From Alphaproteobacteria bacterium (GTDB lineage Bacteria; Pseudomonadota; Alphaproteobacteria; Thalassobaculales; Thalassobaculaceae): 64,000 bases of DNA. A model generated the notes under the pieces. That model was not told the DNA's origin and did not search any database. It saw only the letters and a program-made list of their open reading frames with translations. Positions within the stretch are counted from its first letter, which is position 1. Each line of letters begins with the position of its first letter. Position numbers and translations under genes: made by a program. The DNA lies in assembly GCA_022822665.1 (NCBI GenBank), contig JAJEAR010000074.1:1-64000 (forward strand), read 5' to 3'. Positions 26,761 through 37,123 of the stretch are shown one piece after another.

Positions 26761-27774
26761 ATGCGGTCATTGCGAGCACTCGTCCGGTTCCTGCTGCTGG
26801 TGCTGCTCGTCGGCGGCTGCAGCGGTCTTGGGGCACCGCCGCAGCGTGAAGCGGCGGTGAGCCGGCCGCATGCGGACGCTTCAGGGCGGCGATATGTCCG
26901 GGTCGCCCGTGGCGACACCGTGACCGCGATTGCCCGGCGACATGGTGTCACGGTCCGGGCTCTCGTCGAAGCGAACGGACTGGAGAGCCCCGACAGGCTG
27001 AGGGTCGGCCAGCTGCTGCGCCTCCCGGCTCCAGGCGGCTACACGGTCCGGCCTGGCGACTCGCTGCTTGGTATCGCCAGGCGGTTCGATATCGACCCGC
27101 AACGGCTGGCACGGCTCAACCGTCTCGAGCGGCCCTGGACGCTTCGGCCCGGCCAGGTCCTGGCAATGCCGGTCACCCCCGCGGGTGGCGGTTCAGTTCC
27201 GGTCCCGGTGCTGCGCGGCGCCCCGGCGGCGGGGCAGCCGGAAGCCGGGACCGACTGGCTGGGCAACATCCTCGCGCGAATTCTCCCCACGGATCCGCCG
27301 GTACCGGATCCGCCGCCGGACGACCCGGTTGCCGCTGCCTCGAGGACCGCCGCGCACACCCCGGCACTTGCCCACGCCGCCCAGCCGGCGCGCGAGGCCG
27401 GGCCGCTCATGTGGCCGGTGCGCGGCCCTGTGATCTCCGGCTTCGGGCCCGGCGGCGACGGATTGCGCAACGACGGCATCAACATCGCGGCCCCGACCGG
27501 TACCCCGGTGCTCGCCGCCGGTCACGGGGAGGTGGTCCTGGTTGCCGAGGAGCTTGCCGGGTACGGCACCCTGGTGCTGATCAGGCACGCCGGCGGCCTG
27601 ATCACGGCCTACGCCCATGTCGGACGGATCCTGGTACGCGAAGGCGACACGGTCCGGCGCGGGACGACGATCGCGACCGTCGGGACCAGCGGCGGGGTGC
27701 AAAGACCGCAGCTGCACTTCGAGGTACGCCGCGGCGCCACCGCACTCGACCCCGAATTGCATCTCGGATCCTGA
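26761..27774 (+). CDS. nlpD: NlpD-like lipoprotein with two LysM domains and a degenerate M23 domain
   Basis: Outer-membrane lipoprotein of 337 residues with lipobox LLVGGCSG (acylated Cys near residue 20). Two LysM domains (about 43-88 and 91-136) bind peptidoglycan. A Pro-rich linker follows, and then an M23/LytM domain (about 215-330). The zinc-ligand His and Asp of the first motif are replaced (NDGINIAAP), so the domain is probably inactive and serves to activate an amidase, as NlpD and EnvC do. The ATG at 26761 is preferred over the GTG at 26728 because it gives a proper signal peptide. It lies downstream of surE-pcm. Confidence 0.9.
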   Translation: MRSLRALVRFLLLVLLVGGCSGLGAPPQREAAVSRPHADASGRRYVRVARGDTVTAIARRHGVTVRALVEANGLESPDRLRVGQLLRLPAPGGYTVRPGDSLLGIARRFDIDPQRLARLNRLERPWTLRPGQVLAMPVTPAGGGSVPVPVLRGAPAAGQPEAGTDWLGNILARILPTDPPVPDPPPDDPVAAASRTAAHTPALAHAAQPAREAGPLMWPVRGPVISGFGPGGDGLRNDGINIAAPTGTPVLAAGHGEVVLVAEELAGYGTLVLIRHAGGLITAYAHVGRILVREGDTVRRGTTIATVGTSGGVQRPQLHFEVRRGATALDPELHLGS

Positions 27775-27931
27775 GCATCCGGCATCGCCGGGGCGGGGCC
27801 GCCCGCAGGGTGCCGCACCGGAGAGCGCAGTTCGTTGCAATCACAACATCGATCGCTATAGTCCGGCGACGCGTGTCACCCGTGTGCCAACGAACCGATC
27901 CGCTGCGGGATCGGGGACCAGGGAGCTGACA

Positions 27932-28252
27932 ATGTTCACCACACCTGCATTTGCCCAGTCCGCGGGCGGTTCCGGAGGGTTTGACCTGGTGGCGCTGGCG
28001 CCGCTCGCGCTGATCTTCGTGGTCTTCTACTTCCTGCTCATCCGTCCCCAGCAGAAGCGGATGAAGGAGCACAAGGCGATGCTCGAGAAGATTCACCGCA
28101 ACGACCGGATCGTGACCAACGGTGGACTGATAGGCAAGGTGGCCAAGGTCGTCGCCGACCGCGACGAGCTCGAGGTCGACATCGCCGACAACGTCAGGGT
28201 CAAGGTCCGCCGCGGCATGGTGTCCGAGGTGATTTCGAAAGGCAGCGACTGA
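27932..28252 (+). CDS. yajC: Preprotein translocase subunit YajC
   Basis: Small inner-membrane partner of SecDF, 106 residues, with one membrane helix (LALIFVVFYFLLIRPQQKR) ending in the RPQQKR motif typical of YajC, and a cytoplasmic domain containing DRIVTNGGLIGKV. It starts the yajC-secD-secF segment. A 157-bp gap after nlpD may hold its own promoter. Confidence 0.96.
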   Translation: MFTTPAFAQSAGGSGGFDLVALAPLALIFVVFYFLLIRPQQKRMKEHKAMLEKIHRNDRIVTNGGLIGKVAKVVADRDELEVDIADNVRVKVRRGMVSEVISKGSD

Positions 28253-28282
28253 CAACCCGAACAGAGCAGGCGGCGACCGGCC

Positions 28283-29857
28283 ATGTTGCACTTTCCACCC
28301 TGGAAGATCGCAATCGTCCTGCTGGTGTGCCTGATCGGCCTGGTTTACGCCGCGCCCAACGCGATCGATGCCGACTACTCGGACCGGGTTCCCGACTTTG
28401 CGCCGGGCAAGAAGGTCAGCCTCGGACTTGACCTGCAGGGAGGATCCTACCTGCTGCTGAAGGTCGAACTCGATGTGGTGATCGCCGAGCGCCTGGAGAG
28501 CATCGTCGACGCGGCGCGCCAGGCATTGCGACGGGAACGGATCGGCTACCGCGGTCTCGGAGTGGCCGGCGAGCGCGTCGAGGTGGGGATCAGGGACGTC
28601 GCGGACGTGCCGCGGGCGCGCGAGATCCTGCAGGGTCTCGACCAGGAAACGGTGGTGGAGCTGGACGAGGCGTCCGGCCGGGCAGCGATCACGCTGACCG
28701 AGACCGCTATCGTCGATGCCCGCGCCGCAGCACTGCAGCAGTCGATCGAGATCGTGCGCCGGCGCATCGACGAGACCGGCGTGCGCGAACCCACGATCCA
28801 GCGCCAGGGCCAGGACCGCATCCTGGTCCAGCTGCCCGGTGTCGACGATCCCGACCGGATCAAGGCGCTGCTCGGCCAGACCGCCAGGATGGTGTTCCGG
28901 ATGGTGGACATCACCGCTCCCGTGGACAGCGCTCTTGCCGGCCGGGTTCCGCCCGGTTCGCTGCTGCTTCAGGCAGCCGATCCCGGACCAGGCGAACCGG
29001 GCCACTACGTGGTCCGCCGCCGCGTCGAGGTGAGCGGAGAAAACCTGGTCGATGCCCAGCCGACCTTCCAGGACGGACAGCCGGTCGTGAGTTTCCGGTT
29101 CGACACCCTGGGGGCCAAGCGGTTCGGCCGCACCACCTCGGACCATGTCGGCGAACCGTTTGCGATCGTGCTCGACGACAAGGTCATCAGCGCACCGGTG
29201 ATCCGCGAGCCGATCCTGGGGGGCACCGGGATCATATCGGGCAACTTCACGGTTAAGTCGGCCAACGACCTGGCGCTGCTGCTGCGCGCCGGTGCGCTGC
29301 CGGCGCCGCTGGTGGTGCTGGAGGAACGCACGGTCGGGCCGGGGCTGGGCGCCGACTCGATCGCCGCGGGCAAGGTTGCCAGCGTGATCGGGCTGGTGAT
29401 GGTGGTGGCGTTCATGGTGGTGGCCTACGGCCTGTTCGGCCTGTTCGCCAATGTCGCGCTGCTGTTCAACATCACCCTGATCCTGGGCGTGCTCTCGGCC
29501 CTGCAGGCGACCCTGACCCTGCCCGGCATCGCCGGGATCGTGCTGACCATCGGCATGGCGGTGGACGCCAACGTGCTGATATTCGAGCGGATCCGCGAAG
29601 AAATGCGGTTGGGTCGCACGCCGATCTCGGCGATCGATGCCGGCTACAAGCGGGCGCTGACCACCATCATCGACTCCAACCTGACCACGCTGCTGGCCGC
29701 GATCTGCCTCTATGCCTTCGGGTCCGGACCGATCAAGGGGTTTGCGGTCACGCTGGCGGTGGGGATCATGACCTCGATGTTTACCGCGATCATGGTCACC
29801 CGGTTCATGGTGGTTCTGTGGCTGCGCCGCCGCCGTCCGGCGGCGGTGCCGATCTGA
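28283..29857 (+). CDS. secD: Protein translocase subunit SecD
   Basis: RND-type membrane protein of 524 residues that uses the proton gradient to complete Sec-dependent export. The N-terminal membrane segment is followed by the first signature GLDLQGGSYLLL, a large periplasmic P1 domain, and six membrane segments in the C-terminal third. The MAVDANVLIFERIREE motif in TM4-5 is characteristic. It precedes secF by 25 bp. Confidence 0.96.
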   Translation: MLHFPPWKIAIVLLVCLIGLVYAAPNAIDADYSDRVPDFAPGKKVSLGLDLQGGSYLLLKVELDVVIAERLESIVDAARQALRRERIGYRGLGVAGERVEVGIRDVADVPRAREILQGLDQETVVELDEASGRAAITLTETAIVDARAAALQQSIEIVRRRIDETGVREPTIQRQGQDRILVQLPGVDDPDRIKALLGQTARMVFRMVDITAPVDSALAGRVPPGSLLLQAADPGPGEPGHYVVRRRVEVSGENLVDAQPTFQDGQPVVSFRFDTLGAKRFGRTTSDHVGEPFAIVLDDKVISAPVIREPILGGTGIISGNFTVKSANDLALLLRAGALPAPLVVLEERTVGPGLGADSIAAGKVASVIGLVMVVAFMVVAYGLFGLFANVALLFNITLILGVLSALQATLTLPGIAGIVLTIGMAVDANVLIFERIREEMRLGRTPISAIDAGYKRALTTIIDSNLTTLLAAICLYAFGSGPIKGFAVTLAVGIMTSMFTAIMVTRFMVVLWLRRRRPAAVPI

Positions 29858-29882
29858 GAGCCGGGCGAGAGGTGCGACGGAC

Positions 29883-30836
29883 ATGCTGAAACCGCTGCGT
29901 CTCGTACCGGCCGATACCCGGGTCCCGTTCGTCGCGAACCGGCGCTACGCCTTTGCCGCATCCGCCGTCATGGTGATCGGCTCGCTGCTGGCGGTGCTGC
30001 TGATGGGGCTCAACTTCGGCATCGACTTCCGTGGCGGCATCCTGATGGAGGTGCGCTCTCAGCAGGCTGTCGACATTCCGCGGGTCCGCAGCACCCTGTC
30101 GGACCTCGGCCTCGGCGAGATCAGCATCCAGGAATTCGGCGTCGAGACCGACGTGCTGATCCGGGTGCAACGCCAGGACGGGGCGGAACGCGAGCAGATG
30201 GCCGCGATCGAAGCGGTCAAACAGGCGCTGGGCCAGGAGTTCGACTACCGCCGGACCGAGTTCGTCGGGCCGACCGTGGGCGAGGAACTCAAGGAGGCCG
30301 GCGCGCTGGCGGTGGGTCTCGCGCTGCTGTCGATCCTGGTCTACATCTGGTTCCGGTTCGAGTGGCAGTTCGGGATCGGCGCGATCCTGGCGCTCGGCCA
30401 TGACATCCTGACCACGGTTGGGCTGTTCGCCATCATCCAGCACGAGTTCAACCTCGCCACGGTGGCGGCGGTGCTGACCATCGCCGGGTACTCGATCAAC
30501 GACACCGTGGTCGTGTACGACCGCGTGCGCGAGAACCTGCGCAAGTACAAGCGCATGGACCTGGCCGACCTGTTCAACATGTCGATCAACGAGACGCTGT
30601 CGCGCACCACCATGACCTCGGTGACGACCCTGCTGGCCCTGTTCTCGATCTACTTCTTCGGCGGCGAGGTCCTGGCCGACTTCGCGCTCGCCATGATCTG
30701 GGGCGTGTGCATCGGCACCTACTCCTCGATCTTCATCGCCGTGCCCCTGCTGCTCTACACCAACCTGAAACGCGGCGAGGAGACGCCGACGCACGTTTCG
30801 GTGCCCCAGGACGAGCGGGTCGGGGAGGACGGCTGA
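29883..30836 (+). CDS. secF: Protein translocase subunit SecF
   Basis: Partner of SecD, 317 residues. Signature elements are the N-terminal GLNFGIDFRGGILMEV, the GPTVGEELKEAGALAV segment at the start of the membrane bundle, and the family motif GYSINDTVVVYDRVREN around residues 200-216. Only 3 bp separate its stop from the next gene's GTG. Confidence 0.96.
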   Translation: MLKPLRLVPADTRVPFVANRRYAFAASAVMVIGSLLAVLLMGLNFGIDFRGGILMEVRSQQAVDIPRVRSTLSDLGLGEISIQEFGVETDVLIRVQRQDGAEREQMAAIEAVKQALGQEFDYRRTEFVGPTVGEELKEAGALAVGLALLSILVYIWFRFEWQFGIGAILALGHDILTTVGLFAIIQHEFNLATVAAVLTIAGYSINDTVVVYDRVRENLRKYKRMDLADLFNMSINETLSRTTMTSVTTLLALFSIYFFGGEVLADFALAMIWGVCIGTYSSIFIAVPLLLYTNLKRGEETPTHVSVPQDERVGEDG

Positions 30837-30839
30837 CCC

Positions 30840-31247
30840 GTGGACGTGACCCCGCTGGTTCCCGAGGGACGCCAGGTGGTCGATGGCTACGGCGACGGGT
30901 ACTTCCGGGTGTCGGGAACGGTCTGGCAGGGAGCCGTGATCATCTTTCCCGACAGCTGCATCGCCTGGCCGGCCGCGGCGAGCGGGGAGGACATGCGCGC
31001 AGCACTGGTCTCGCAGTCCGGCGCGCTCGAGGCCCTGGCACCGGTGTTCGAGGTTGCGGAGATCCCGGAGATCCTGCTGCTCGGATGCGGCGCGCGGGCC
31101 TTGCCGGTCCCCCCGGCCGTGCGCGCGGCGATCAGGAACAGGGGACCGGTGCTCGAGGTCATGGATACCGGTGCCGCCTGCCGGACCTACAACCTGTTGC
31201 TCGCCGAACAGCGCCGCGTCGCGGCGGCCCTGGTTCCGGCGGGCTGA
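30840..31247 (+). CDS. Mth938-like domain protein (NDUFAF3 family)
   Basis: Protein of 135 residues with the Mth938/DUF498 fold: an N-terminal strand region VDGYGDGYFRV, central LLLGCGARALPVPP, and the C-terminal signature VMDTGAACRTYNLLLAEQRRVAAAL. The eukaryotic member NDUFAF3 assembles respiratory complex I, and bacterial homologues typically sit beside secDF as here. The function in this organism is inferred from that link. Start is GTG at 30840. Confidence 0.88.
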   Translation: MDVTPLVPEGRQVVDGYGDGYFRVSGTVWQGAVIIFPDSCIAWPAAASGEDMRAALVSQSGALEALAPVFEVAEIPEILLLGCGARALPVPPAVRAAIRNRGPVLEVMDTGAACRTYNLLLAEQRRVAAALVPAG

Positions 31248-31269
31248 CGGGGAAGGGCCACTGCCCAGG

Positions 31270-32082
31270 CTGTCGGACTGCGCGGCGCTGGTCCGCCGGC
31301 ACGATCCCGACCGCTACCTGTGCGCGCTGTTCGCCGACGCCGCGAGCAGGGAGGCACTGCTCGCGCTCTACGCCCTGAACGTCGAGGTCTCGATGGTCGG
31401 CGACCGGGTGAGCGAACCGCTCACCGGCCGCATCCGGCTGCAGTGGTGGCGGGACAGCATCGACATGTTGGCCGCAGGAGAGACGCGGCGCCACGCCGTG
31501 CTCGAGGCCCTGGCCGTCCGCGCACCGGACCCCGCGAAGCTGCACCGGCTGGTGGATGCGCGGGAACTCGACCTCGAGGATGCGCCGTTCGCGGACAGCG
31601 ACGCTCTGGAGACCTATGTCGCCGATACCTCGGGCGTGCTGTCCGAACTGGCGCTCGACCTGCTGGGGGTGGCGGATGGCGCCGCCCGGGACAGTGCCGG
31701 GCATGTCGCCCGGGCCTGGGGCCTCGTCGGTCTGCTGCGCTCGGCGCCGTTCCACGCCAGGGCGCGCCGCATGATGGTGCCTGACGATGCGCTGCGCCGC
31801 CACGCGGTGCCGCCCGGCGCCTACCTCGAGCTTCGTGGCGGGCCGGAACTCGGCGCGCTGGCGCGCGAGACGGGGGAACTCGCCGCGGCCGCGCTGGAGG
31901 GTGCCCGCCGGCCGGCCCGCTATGCGGCCGCCGCCCCGGTGCTGCTTCCCGCGACCCTAGCCCGGCTCTACCTCGCCCGGCTCGCGGCCGTCGACTGGAA
32001 CATGTTCGACCCCCGGGTAACGGCTCCGGTGCCGCACGCGGTGTTCCGCCTGGTACTCGCCCGGCTGTTGCGCCGGGTCTGA
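31270..32082 (+). CDS. Squalene/phytoene synthase-like protein (NDUFAF6-like), non-canonical start
   Basis: Protein of about 270 residues with the isoprenoid-synthase helical fold (ALYALNVEVSMV, IRLQWWRDSIDML, DARELDLEDAPF). The paired DxxxD motifs expected of an active prenyl condensing enzyme are not evident. This fits the NDUFAF6 complex I assembly group rather than carotenoid or hopanoid synthesis. No ATG, GTG or TTG lies in frame near the family N-terminus; CTG at 31270 (or 31261), after GGGGAAGGG, is the likely start. It follows the Mth938 gene closely. Confidence 0.82.
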   Translation: MSDCAALVRRHDPDRYLCALFADAASREALLALYALNVEVSMVGDRVSEPLTGRIRLQWWRDSIDMLAAGETRRHAVLEALAVRAPDPAKLHRLVDARELDLEDAPFADSDALETYVADTSGVLSELALDLLGVADGAARDSAGHVARAWGLVGLLRSAPFHARARRMMVPDDALRRHAVPPGAYLELRGGPELGALARETGELAAAALEGARRPARYAAAAPVLLPATLARLYLARLAAVDWNMFDPRVTAPVPHAVFRLVLARLLRRV

Positions 32083-32193
32083 ACCGGTTGGCGCGGCAGG
32101 GTTGCGGGGCGGACCATCCTTGCCCTATTCAGGAGCCCCTTCGCCATGGACCGGGGGGCTCCGGTCCATGGCACCGATCAACGGAGTGCGCAA

Positions 32194-32709
32194 ATGACAC
32201 ACAAGCTGGAAGCCGGCGGCGCGATGCCGGACATCACCCTGCCAACGGTTGCCGGCGACGAGGTCAGCATCGGCGGTCCCGGCGAGCGGTGGCGGATGGT
32301 CGTGGTCTACCGGGGGCTGCACTGCCCGATCTGCAAGGACTACACCGCGCGGGTCGAGGCGCTGACCGGTGAGCTGGCAGAGCTGGGGACCGACATCATC
32401 TTCGTCTCCGGGGACACACCGGAAAAGGCGCAGGCCTTCGCCGAAGAGGTCGGCCTGAAACAGCCGGTGGCGCACAGCCTGTCGGTGGAGCAGATGCGCA
32501 GGCTCGGTCTCTACGTTTCCCAGCCGCGGCCGAACGAGACCGACCGGCCGTTCCCGGAACCGGGCGTGTTCGTGGTCAACGAGCAGGGCCGGGCCCACAT
32601 CATCGAGATCGCCAACGCCCCGTTCATTCGCCCGGAACCCGCGCTGGTTCTCCGCGGCATCCGCCACATCCGTACCAACGACTACCCGATCCGCGGCACG
32701 CTCGCCTGA
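32194..32709 (+). CDS. Peroxiredoxin-like (AhpC/TSA family) protein
   Basis: Thioredoxin-fold peroxidase-like protein of 171 residues. The candidate peroxidatic Cys is in GLHCPICKDY, a CxxC arrangement near residue 49. IIFVSGDTPEKAQAFAEEVGL and the late PEPGVFVVNEQGR support the family. The ATG at 32194, after ACGGAG, is chosen over a start 16 codons upstream. It is convergent with trmFO and 13 bp from it. Confidence 0.88.
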   Translation: MTHKLEAGGAMPDITLPTVAGDEVSIGGPGERWRMVVVYRGLHCPICKDYTARVEALTGELAELGTDIIFVSGDTPEKAQAFAEEVGLKQPVAHSLSVEQMRRLGLYVSQPRPNETDRPFPEPGVFVVNEQGRAHIIEIANAPFIRPEPALVLRGIRHIRTNDYPIRGTLA

Positions 32710-32722
32710 ACCGGTCCGGGGA

Positions 32723-34060
32723 TCATCCGCCCGCCCAGGCGGTCACGTCGTCGAGCGCGCGGGCTGCCATGGCGCGTTTGCGCTCGCGGCCACGCAGGCG
32801 CGCCGGGGCGGCGAGCGGTGGAAACAGGCCGAAGTTCACGTTCATCGGCTGAAATGTCCTGCTGTGGGCTCCGCCGGTGATGTGCGCGAGCAACGCCCCG
32901 AGCGCGGTGGTTCCGGGCGGCGCAGTGCCCGTGGAGCCGAGCCGCTCGGCGGCAGCGAACCGGCCGGCCAGCAGTCCCACGGCGGCGCTCTCGACGTAAC
33001 CCTCGACTCCGGTGATCTGCCCGGCAAACCGCAGCCGTGGCTCGGCGCACAACCGCAGCTGCCCGTCGAGCAGGGCGGGCGAGTTGATGAAGGTGTTGCG
33101 GTGCAGCCCGCCGAGCCTGGCGAACTCCGCGTGCTCGAGCCCGGGGATCATGCGGAAGACGCGAACCTGTTCGGCATGGCGCATCTTGGTCTGGAACCCC
33201 ACCAGGTTGTAGAGCGTGGCCAGCGCGTTGTCCTGGCGCAGCTGGACCACCGCGTGCGGACGCCGGCCGGTCGCGGGATCGGTGAGACCGACGGGCTTCA
33301 TCGGGCCGAAGCGGAGGGTTTCGCGTCCGCGTGACGCCATCACCTCGATCGGCATGCAGCCCTCGAAGTACGGAGTGTCGCGTTCCCAGTCACGAAACTC
33401 GATGGTCTCGGCCGCGAGCAGGGCATCGAGGAACGCCGCATAGCGCTCTTCGTCGAGGGGACAGTTGATGTAGTCGGCCCCGTCGCCGTCACCGGACCCG
33501 CGGTCCCAGCGCGACTGGAACCAGGCGGTCTCGAAGTCGATGCTGTGCCGGTGGACCACCGGTGCGATGGCGTCGAAGAAGGCGAGCGCGTCGGTGCCGG
33601 TCAGCGTCGCGATGGCATCCGCCAGTCCCGGCGAGGTCAGGGGGCCGGTGGCAATGATCACGCTGTCCCAGTCACCCGGCGGCAGTCCGTCGACCTCGTC
33701 GCGCTCGACGGAGACCAGCGGGTGGGTGCCAAGCCGTTCCTCGACCGCGGCGGAGAAGATATCCCGGTCCACCGCCAGTGCGGATCCGGCCGGCAGGCGG
33801 GCGCCATCGGCCGCCTGCATCACCAGCGAGCCGCACCGGCGCATCTCGGCGTGGAGCACGCCCACGGCGTTGCTCTCGTGGTCGTCGGAGCGGAATGAGT
33901 TGGAACAGACCAGCTCGGCGAGGCCTGCCGTGCGATGGGCGTCGGTCATGCGTCGGGGCCGCATTTCGTGCAGGACCACCGGTGTTCCGGCCCGGGCCAG
34001 CTGCCAGGCGGCCTCGGACCCCGCGAGGCCGCCACCGATGACATGCACCGGCCGGGTCAT
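32723..34060 (-). CDS. trmFO: Folate-dependent tRNA U54 methyltransferase
   Basis: FAD- and methylenetetrahydrofolate-dependent enzyme making ribothymidine at tRNA position 54, 445 residues. It has an N-terminal dinucleotide-binding motif ([13 protein letters not shown]), the HEMRP segment, CSNSFRSDD, and the C-terminal family signature [27 protein letters not shown]. The ATG overlaps the uvrA stop as ATGA, so the two genes are coupled. TrmFO replaces SAM-dependent TrmA in many alphaproteobacteria. Confidence 0.96.
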   Translation of the reverse strand: MTRPVHVIGGGLAGSEAAWQLARAGTPVVLHEMRPRRMTDAHRTAGLAELVCSNSFRSDDHESNAVGVLHAEMRRCGSLVMQAADGARLPAGSALAVDRDIFSAAVEERLGTHPLVSVERDEVDGLPPGDWDSVIIATGPLTSPGLADAIATLTGTDALAFFDAIAPVVHRHSIDFETAWFQSRWDRGSGDGDGADYINCPLDEERYAAFLDALLAAETIEFRDWERDTPYFEGCMPIEVMASRGRETLRFGPMKPVGLTDPATGRRPHAVVQLRQDNALATLYNLVGFQTKMRHAEQVRVFRMIPGLEHAEFARLGGLHRNTFINSPALLDGQLRLCAEPRLRFAGQITGVEGYVESAAVGLLAGRFAAAERLGSTGTAPPGTTALGALLAHITGGAHSRTFQPMNVNFGLFPPLAAPARLRGRERKRAMAARALDDVTAWAGG

Positions 34061-36927
34061 GCGGACCGGCGCCGGTCGAGGTCGGGAAGACAGCCGCGGA
34101 GGTACTGGCCGGTGAAGCTCGCCGCACAGTCGGCAACGGTTTCAGGCGTTCCCTCGACCACCACCTCACCACCGCCGCTGCCGCCGAGCGGGCCGAGGTC
34201 GATGATCCAGTCGGCGGTCTTGATGACCTCGAGATTGTGTTCGATCACCACCACGGTGTTGCCCTGCTCGACCAGGGCGTTCAGGACCTCGAGCAGCTTG
34301 CGGATGTCGTCGAAGTGCAGCCCGGTGGTCGGTTCGTCGAGGATGTACAGCGTCCGCCCGGTCGCCCGGCGCGACAGTTCCTTTGCCAGCTTGATGCGCT
34401 GTGCCTCGCCACCGGACAGGGTGGTGGCGGGCTGGCCGATGGTGATGTAGCCGAGGCCCACCTTCTGCAGCGTCGCGAGCCGCCTGTGGATGGCGGGGAT
34501 GGCGGCGAAGAACTCGGTGCACTCGTCGACCGTCATGTCCAGGACGTCGGCGATCGACTTCTCCCGGTACCTGATTTCCTGGGTTTCCCGGTTGTAACGC
34601 CGGCCGCGGCAGACCTCGCACTGCACGTGCACGTCCGGCAGGAAGTGCATCTCGATGCGGATGACACCGTCACCGTTGCAGGCCTGGCAGCGTCCGCCGG
34701 CGACGTTGAAGGAGAACCTGTTCGCCCTGTAGCCGCGTGCCCGCGCCTCCGGCAGGCCGGCATACCATTCGCGGATCGGCGTGAAGGTGTTGGTGTAGGT
34801 CACCGGGTTCGACCGGGGGGTGCGGCCAATCGGCGACTGGTCGATGTCGATTACCTTGTCGAGCATCTCGAGCCCGAGCAGCTCGTCGTGCGGTCCCGGG
34901 ACCTGCTCGGCCCTCTGCAGCCGTCGCGAGGCCGCCTTCCACAGGGTCTCGACCACCAGCGATGACTTGCCGCTTCCAGACACCCCGGTCACGCAGGTGA
35001 ACACTCCGAGCGGGAACCGCACGTCAATCCCGTTCAGGTTGTTGGCCCGTGCGCCGTTGAGCCGCACCATGCGCTCCTCCGAAACCCGCCGCCTGGAAGG
35101 CGGCACCTCGATTCTCCGGGTGCCGCGCAGATACTCTCCGGTCAGGCTGCCGGGCGTGCGCATGACGTCGCCCGGGGTGCCGCTGGCCACAACCAGGCCG
35201 CCGTGCTGGCCGGCGCCCGGGCCCATGTCGACCACGTGGTCGGCGGTGCGGATCGCGTCCTCGTCGTGCTCGACCACCATGACCGTGTTGCCGAGGTCAC
35301 GCAGGCGCTTGAGGTTGGCGAGCAGCTTGTCGTTGTCGCGCTGGTGCAGGCCGATCGAAGGCTCGTCCAGCACGTACAGCACCCCGGTCAGCCCCGAGCC
35401 GATCTGGGATGCGAGCCGGATGCGCTGGCTCTCGCCGCCCGACAGGGTTCCCGAGGTGCGTGACAGGGTGAGGTAGTCGAGGCCGACGTTGTTCAGGAAG
35501 CCGAGCCGCTCGCGGATCTCGCGCAGGATGCGGTGGCCGATCTCCAACTGTTTCGCGGTCAGCGTGTGTTCCAGCGCGGCGAACCACTCCACCGCCTGGG
35601 CAATGGACATCTCGGTAATCTCCGAGATGGTCAGTCCGCCAACCCGGACCGCGAGCGCGGCAGGCTTCAGGCGCTGGCCGTTGCAGGCCTCGCACTTGGC
35701 CACCGACTGGTAGCGGCCCAGCTCCTCGCGCACGCGGACGGATTCGGTCTCGCGGAAGCGCCGTTCGAGGTGCGGTATGACTCCCGGAAACGGCGCGCGG
35801 GTCCGGTAGTTCTTGCGCCCCGCCCGGTAGCTGATCGTGACCGGCTCGCCCCCGGTGCCGTACAGGATCGCGTGGCGCACTTCCTCCGGGAGTTCGCCGA
35901 ACGGGGTGCGCGTCGACACGCCGAAATGGTCGGCGATCCCCTTCAGAGCCTGGTCGAAGTAGACGTGCTCGCGCTGGTGACGGCCCCACACCTGGACCGC
36001 GCCGTCGGCCAGCGACATGGTGCGGTCCGGAACCACGCGGTCCGGGTCGAAGTATTGGCTGCGGCCGAGCCCGTCGCAGGTCGGACAGGCGCCGAAGGGA
36101 TTGTTGAACGAGAACAGCCTCGGTTCGATCTCGTCGATGGTGAACCCGGAGACCGGACAGGCGAAACGCGACGAGAAGGTGAGGCGTTCTCCGGTATCGG
36201 CGTTGTCCGCGAACAGCAGTCCGTCGGAAAGCCCGAGCCCGGTCTCGATCGAATCGGCGAGCCTGACCTCGATGTCGTCGCGCACCACGACCCGGTCGAC
36301 CACGACCTCGATGTCGTGCTTGAACTTCTTGTCGAGCTTCGGCGCGTCGGCGATGGTGGTGATGTCCCCGTCGATCCGCACCCGCTGGAACCCCTTGCGG
36401 CGCAGTTCGGCGAGTTCGCGGCGGAACTCGCCCTTCCTGCCGCGCGCCACCGGGGCCAGGAGGTTCAGCCTGGTGCCGCGGGGCAGCGCCATGACGATGT
36501 CGACCATCTGGCTCACCGTCTGGCTCTCGATCGGCAGGCCGGTGGCAGGCGAGTAGGCAACGCCGATGCGGGCAAACAGCAGGCGCAGGTAGTCGTAGAC
36601 CTCGGTCACCGTGCCGACGGTGGAACGCGGATTGCGCGAGGTGGTCTTCTGCTCGATCGAGATCGCCGGTGACAGCCCCTCGATCAGGTCGACGTCGGGC
36701 TTGTCCATCATTTCCAGGAACTGCCGGGCATAGCTCGACAGGCTCTCGATGTAGCGGCGCTGCCCCTCGGCATAGATGGTGTCGAAGGCGAGCGAGGACT
36801 TGCCCGAGCCGCTGAGCCCGGTGAGCACGATCAGCCGGTTGCGGGGCAGGTCGAGGTCGACGTCGCGCAGGTTGTGTTCCCGTGCGCCCCGGATCCGGAT
36901 GCTGGAAATCTCGGTGTGGTTCGCCAT
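34057..36927 (-). CDS. uvrA: UvrABC excinuclease subunit A
   Basis: Damage-recognition ATPase of nucleotide-excision repair, 956 residues. The start is the ATG at 36927 ([10 protein letters not shown]); an upstream in-frame ATG at 37008 adds 27 unrelated residues. There are two ABC modules: Walker [10 protein letters not shown] and GVSGSGKSS, signatures LSGGESQRI and LSGGEAQRI, and Walker [11 protein letters not shown] and [10 protein letters not shown]. Zinc-finger cysteines appear in CPTCDG, CEACNG and the [12 protein letters not shown] set. It is divergent from ssb, which is common, and no clear LexA box was found in the 196-bp gap. Confidence 0.97.
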   Translation of the reverse strand: MANHTEISSIRIRGAREHNLRDVDLDLPRNRLIVLTGLSGSGKSSLAFDTIYAEGQRRYIESLSSYARQFLEMMDKPDVDLIEGLSPAISIEQKTTSRNPRSTVGTVTEVYDYLRLLFARIGVAYSPATGLPIESQTVSQMVDIVMALPRGTRLNLLAPVARGRKGEFRRELAELRRKGFQRVRIDGDITTIADAPKLDKKFKHDIEVVVDRVVVRDDIEVRLADSIETGLGLSDGLLFADNADTGERLTFSSRFACPVSGFTIDEIEPRLFSFNNPFGACPTCDGLGRSQYFDPDRVVPDRTMSLADGAVQVWGRHQREHVYFDQALKGIADHFGVSTRTPFGELPEEVRHAILYGTGGEPVTISYRAGRKNYRTRAPFPGVIPHLERRFRETESVRVREELGRYQSVAKCEACNGQRLKPAALAVRVGGLTISEITEMSIAQAVEWFAALEHTLTAKQLEIGHRILREIRERLGFLNNVGLDYLTLSRTSGTLSGGESQRIRLASQIGSGLTGVLYVLDEPSIGLHQRDNDKLLANLKRLRDLGNTVMVVEHDEDAIRTADHVVDMGPGAGQHGGLVVASGTPGDVMRTPGSLTGEYLRGTRRIEVPPSRRRVSEERMVRLNGARANNLNGIDVRFPLGVFTCVTGVSGSGKSSLVVETLWKAASRRLQRAEQVPGPHDELLGLEMLDKVIDIDQSPIGRTPRSNPVTYTNTFTPIREWYAGLPEARARGYRANRFSFNVAGGRCQACNGDGVIRIEMHFLPDVHVQCEVCRGRRYNRETQEIRYREKSIADVLDMTVDECTEFFAAIPAIHRRLATLQKVGLGYITIGQPATTLSGGEAQRIKLAKELSRRATGRTLYILDEPTTGLHFDDIRKLLEVLNALVEQGNTVVVIEHNLEVIKTADWIIDLGPLGGSGGGEVVVEGTPETVADCAASFTGQYLRGCLPDLDRRRSA

Positions 36928-37123
36928 GCGCCCGCCCGGGCGGCCTCCCGTTGCATGTGGTACCCGGATGAATGACCGGCGCGCTGCCCCGGGTCCGCAG
37001 GATGCCAACCGGGTGCGGCCGCATCAAGGGCGAGGAGGCCTGCGGCCGCCCGCAAGACGGTCTGGATTCACATCACCGGCTGTGACACAGTCCGACCGGT
37101 GTGATCACGAACCTGGACGGGAC

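Noticed and set aside
27602-29884. 760-codon open frame on the minus strand
   Set aside because: Antisense to yajC and secD, His/Arg/Asp-rich with no family signature. The plus-strand genes are certain.
36928-37123. Possible LexA (SOS) box between uvrA and ssb
   Set aside because: I looked for GTTC-N7-GTTC or GAAC-N7-GAAC spacing. Only partial matches such as GAAC-N7-GGAC were seen, which is not enough.
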